From contig DF239551.1 in assembly GCA_000507305.1 (NCBI GenBank), positions 126,179 to 190,178 of the forward strand: a stretch of 64,000 nt of DNA. Reading direction: 5' to 3'. Positions 63,706 through 64,000 of this stretch are shown one piece after another. The position numbers and the translations under genes are program-made. Under the pieces are notes generated by a model, which had not been told where the DNA came from, made no database searches, and worked only from the letters and a program-made list of their open reading frames with translations. Each line of letters starts with the position of its first letter. Position 1 is the first letter of the stretch. Source of the stretch: Breviolum minutum Mf 1.05b.01 (Eukaryota; Sar; Dinophyceae; Suessiales; Symbiodiniaceae).

Positions 63706-64000
63706 AAATGAACAAAATATCCAAATCTTAGCTTCCTTCATCAATTCTGTGACATGATTTCACATGTCGCGAGTTTTGCAACTTTACATCCATCTAAAGA
63801 TATCTGATCTGTCAAGTCAATCTGCTTGGTTCACTTCACTGCTGCCAGATTTTGGTCAGTTCTATCTCTTTCGCCCGCCCTTGCGGGGAAAAGTCCAAAG
63901 TGGATTACAGAATGGCCATCAGACATAGAACAAAAAAATACTCATCCAGACATAGACATTCACAAAAATATGTATATATATGGGCCAGCATCCCTAGGCA

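Overview
This window is nuclear DNA of a dinoflagellate, most likely of the Symbiodiniaceae or a close relative. Four things support that: copies of the 3' part of the dinoflagellate spliced leader (DinoSL); protein-coding genes cut into many 40-200 nt exons with GT, GC and GA 5' splice sites and AG|G acceptors; two large tyrosine-recombinase (YR) retrotransposons carrying methyltransferase-type domains; and almost every supportable coding segment lying on the minus strand, as in the unidirectional gene blocks of these genomes. There is no bacterial-style operon, CRISPR array, rRNA or recognisable tRNA.

Layout. 1-6710: YR retrotransposon 1 (minus strand): Gag-like ORF, reverse transcriptase (RT) plus a full cytosine-C5 DNA methyltransferase (DNMT), the rest of RNase H, and a tyrosine recombinase, in overlapping frames; its 3' terminal repeats lie beyond position 1. 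7263-20568, perhaps to 21588: an Obg/YchF-superfamily GTPase gene in ten phase-consistent exons (P-loop, DxAG, NKAD and SA motifs all present), spotted from exons too short for normal ORF calling. Its 8.75 kb second intron holds YR retrotransposon 2 (11418-19006), a structurally complete element with perfect split direct repeats (A1-ORFs-B1-A2-B2), a CCHC Gag, a divergent methyltransferase-like domain, RT-RNase H and a YR. The same intron holds a plus-strand fragment of a secreted Kelch-like gene with a DinoSL relic 33 nt before its ATG. The C-terminal exons of the GTPase are not seen; retrotransposon 1 lies exactly where they are expected.

22478-23083: two exons of an FSH1-like serine hydrolase. 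27322-30730: exon chain of a coiled-coil protein with an RS-type segment. 31005-32042: an intronless gene with two copies of a helical module, a Tudor-like strand-rich segment and a PDZ-like domain. 33-35.6 kb, 40.4 kb, 42970-45069, 48.8 kb (MATH domain), 53.2 kb, 57.9 kb and 58.5 kb: further minus-strand exons, mostly of unrecognised genes. The rest is intron or intergenic DNA rich in microsatellites (AAAC, GCAC, CAA, CAACGA, ATACAT, GGAT), hairpins and small inverted-repeat elements.

How it fits together: the block reads as a minus-strand gene array in which two different YR retroelements, both in the sense direction of the host gene and both carrying a methyltransferase-type domain but at different places in Pol, have landed in or beside one GTPase gene. 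In element 1 the DNMT sits inside the RNase H fold; in element 2 the methyltransferase-like domain precedes RT and the terminal repeats carry a spliced-leader relic inside a hairpin. These are the most unusual things here.
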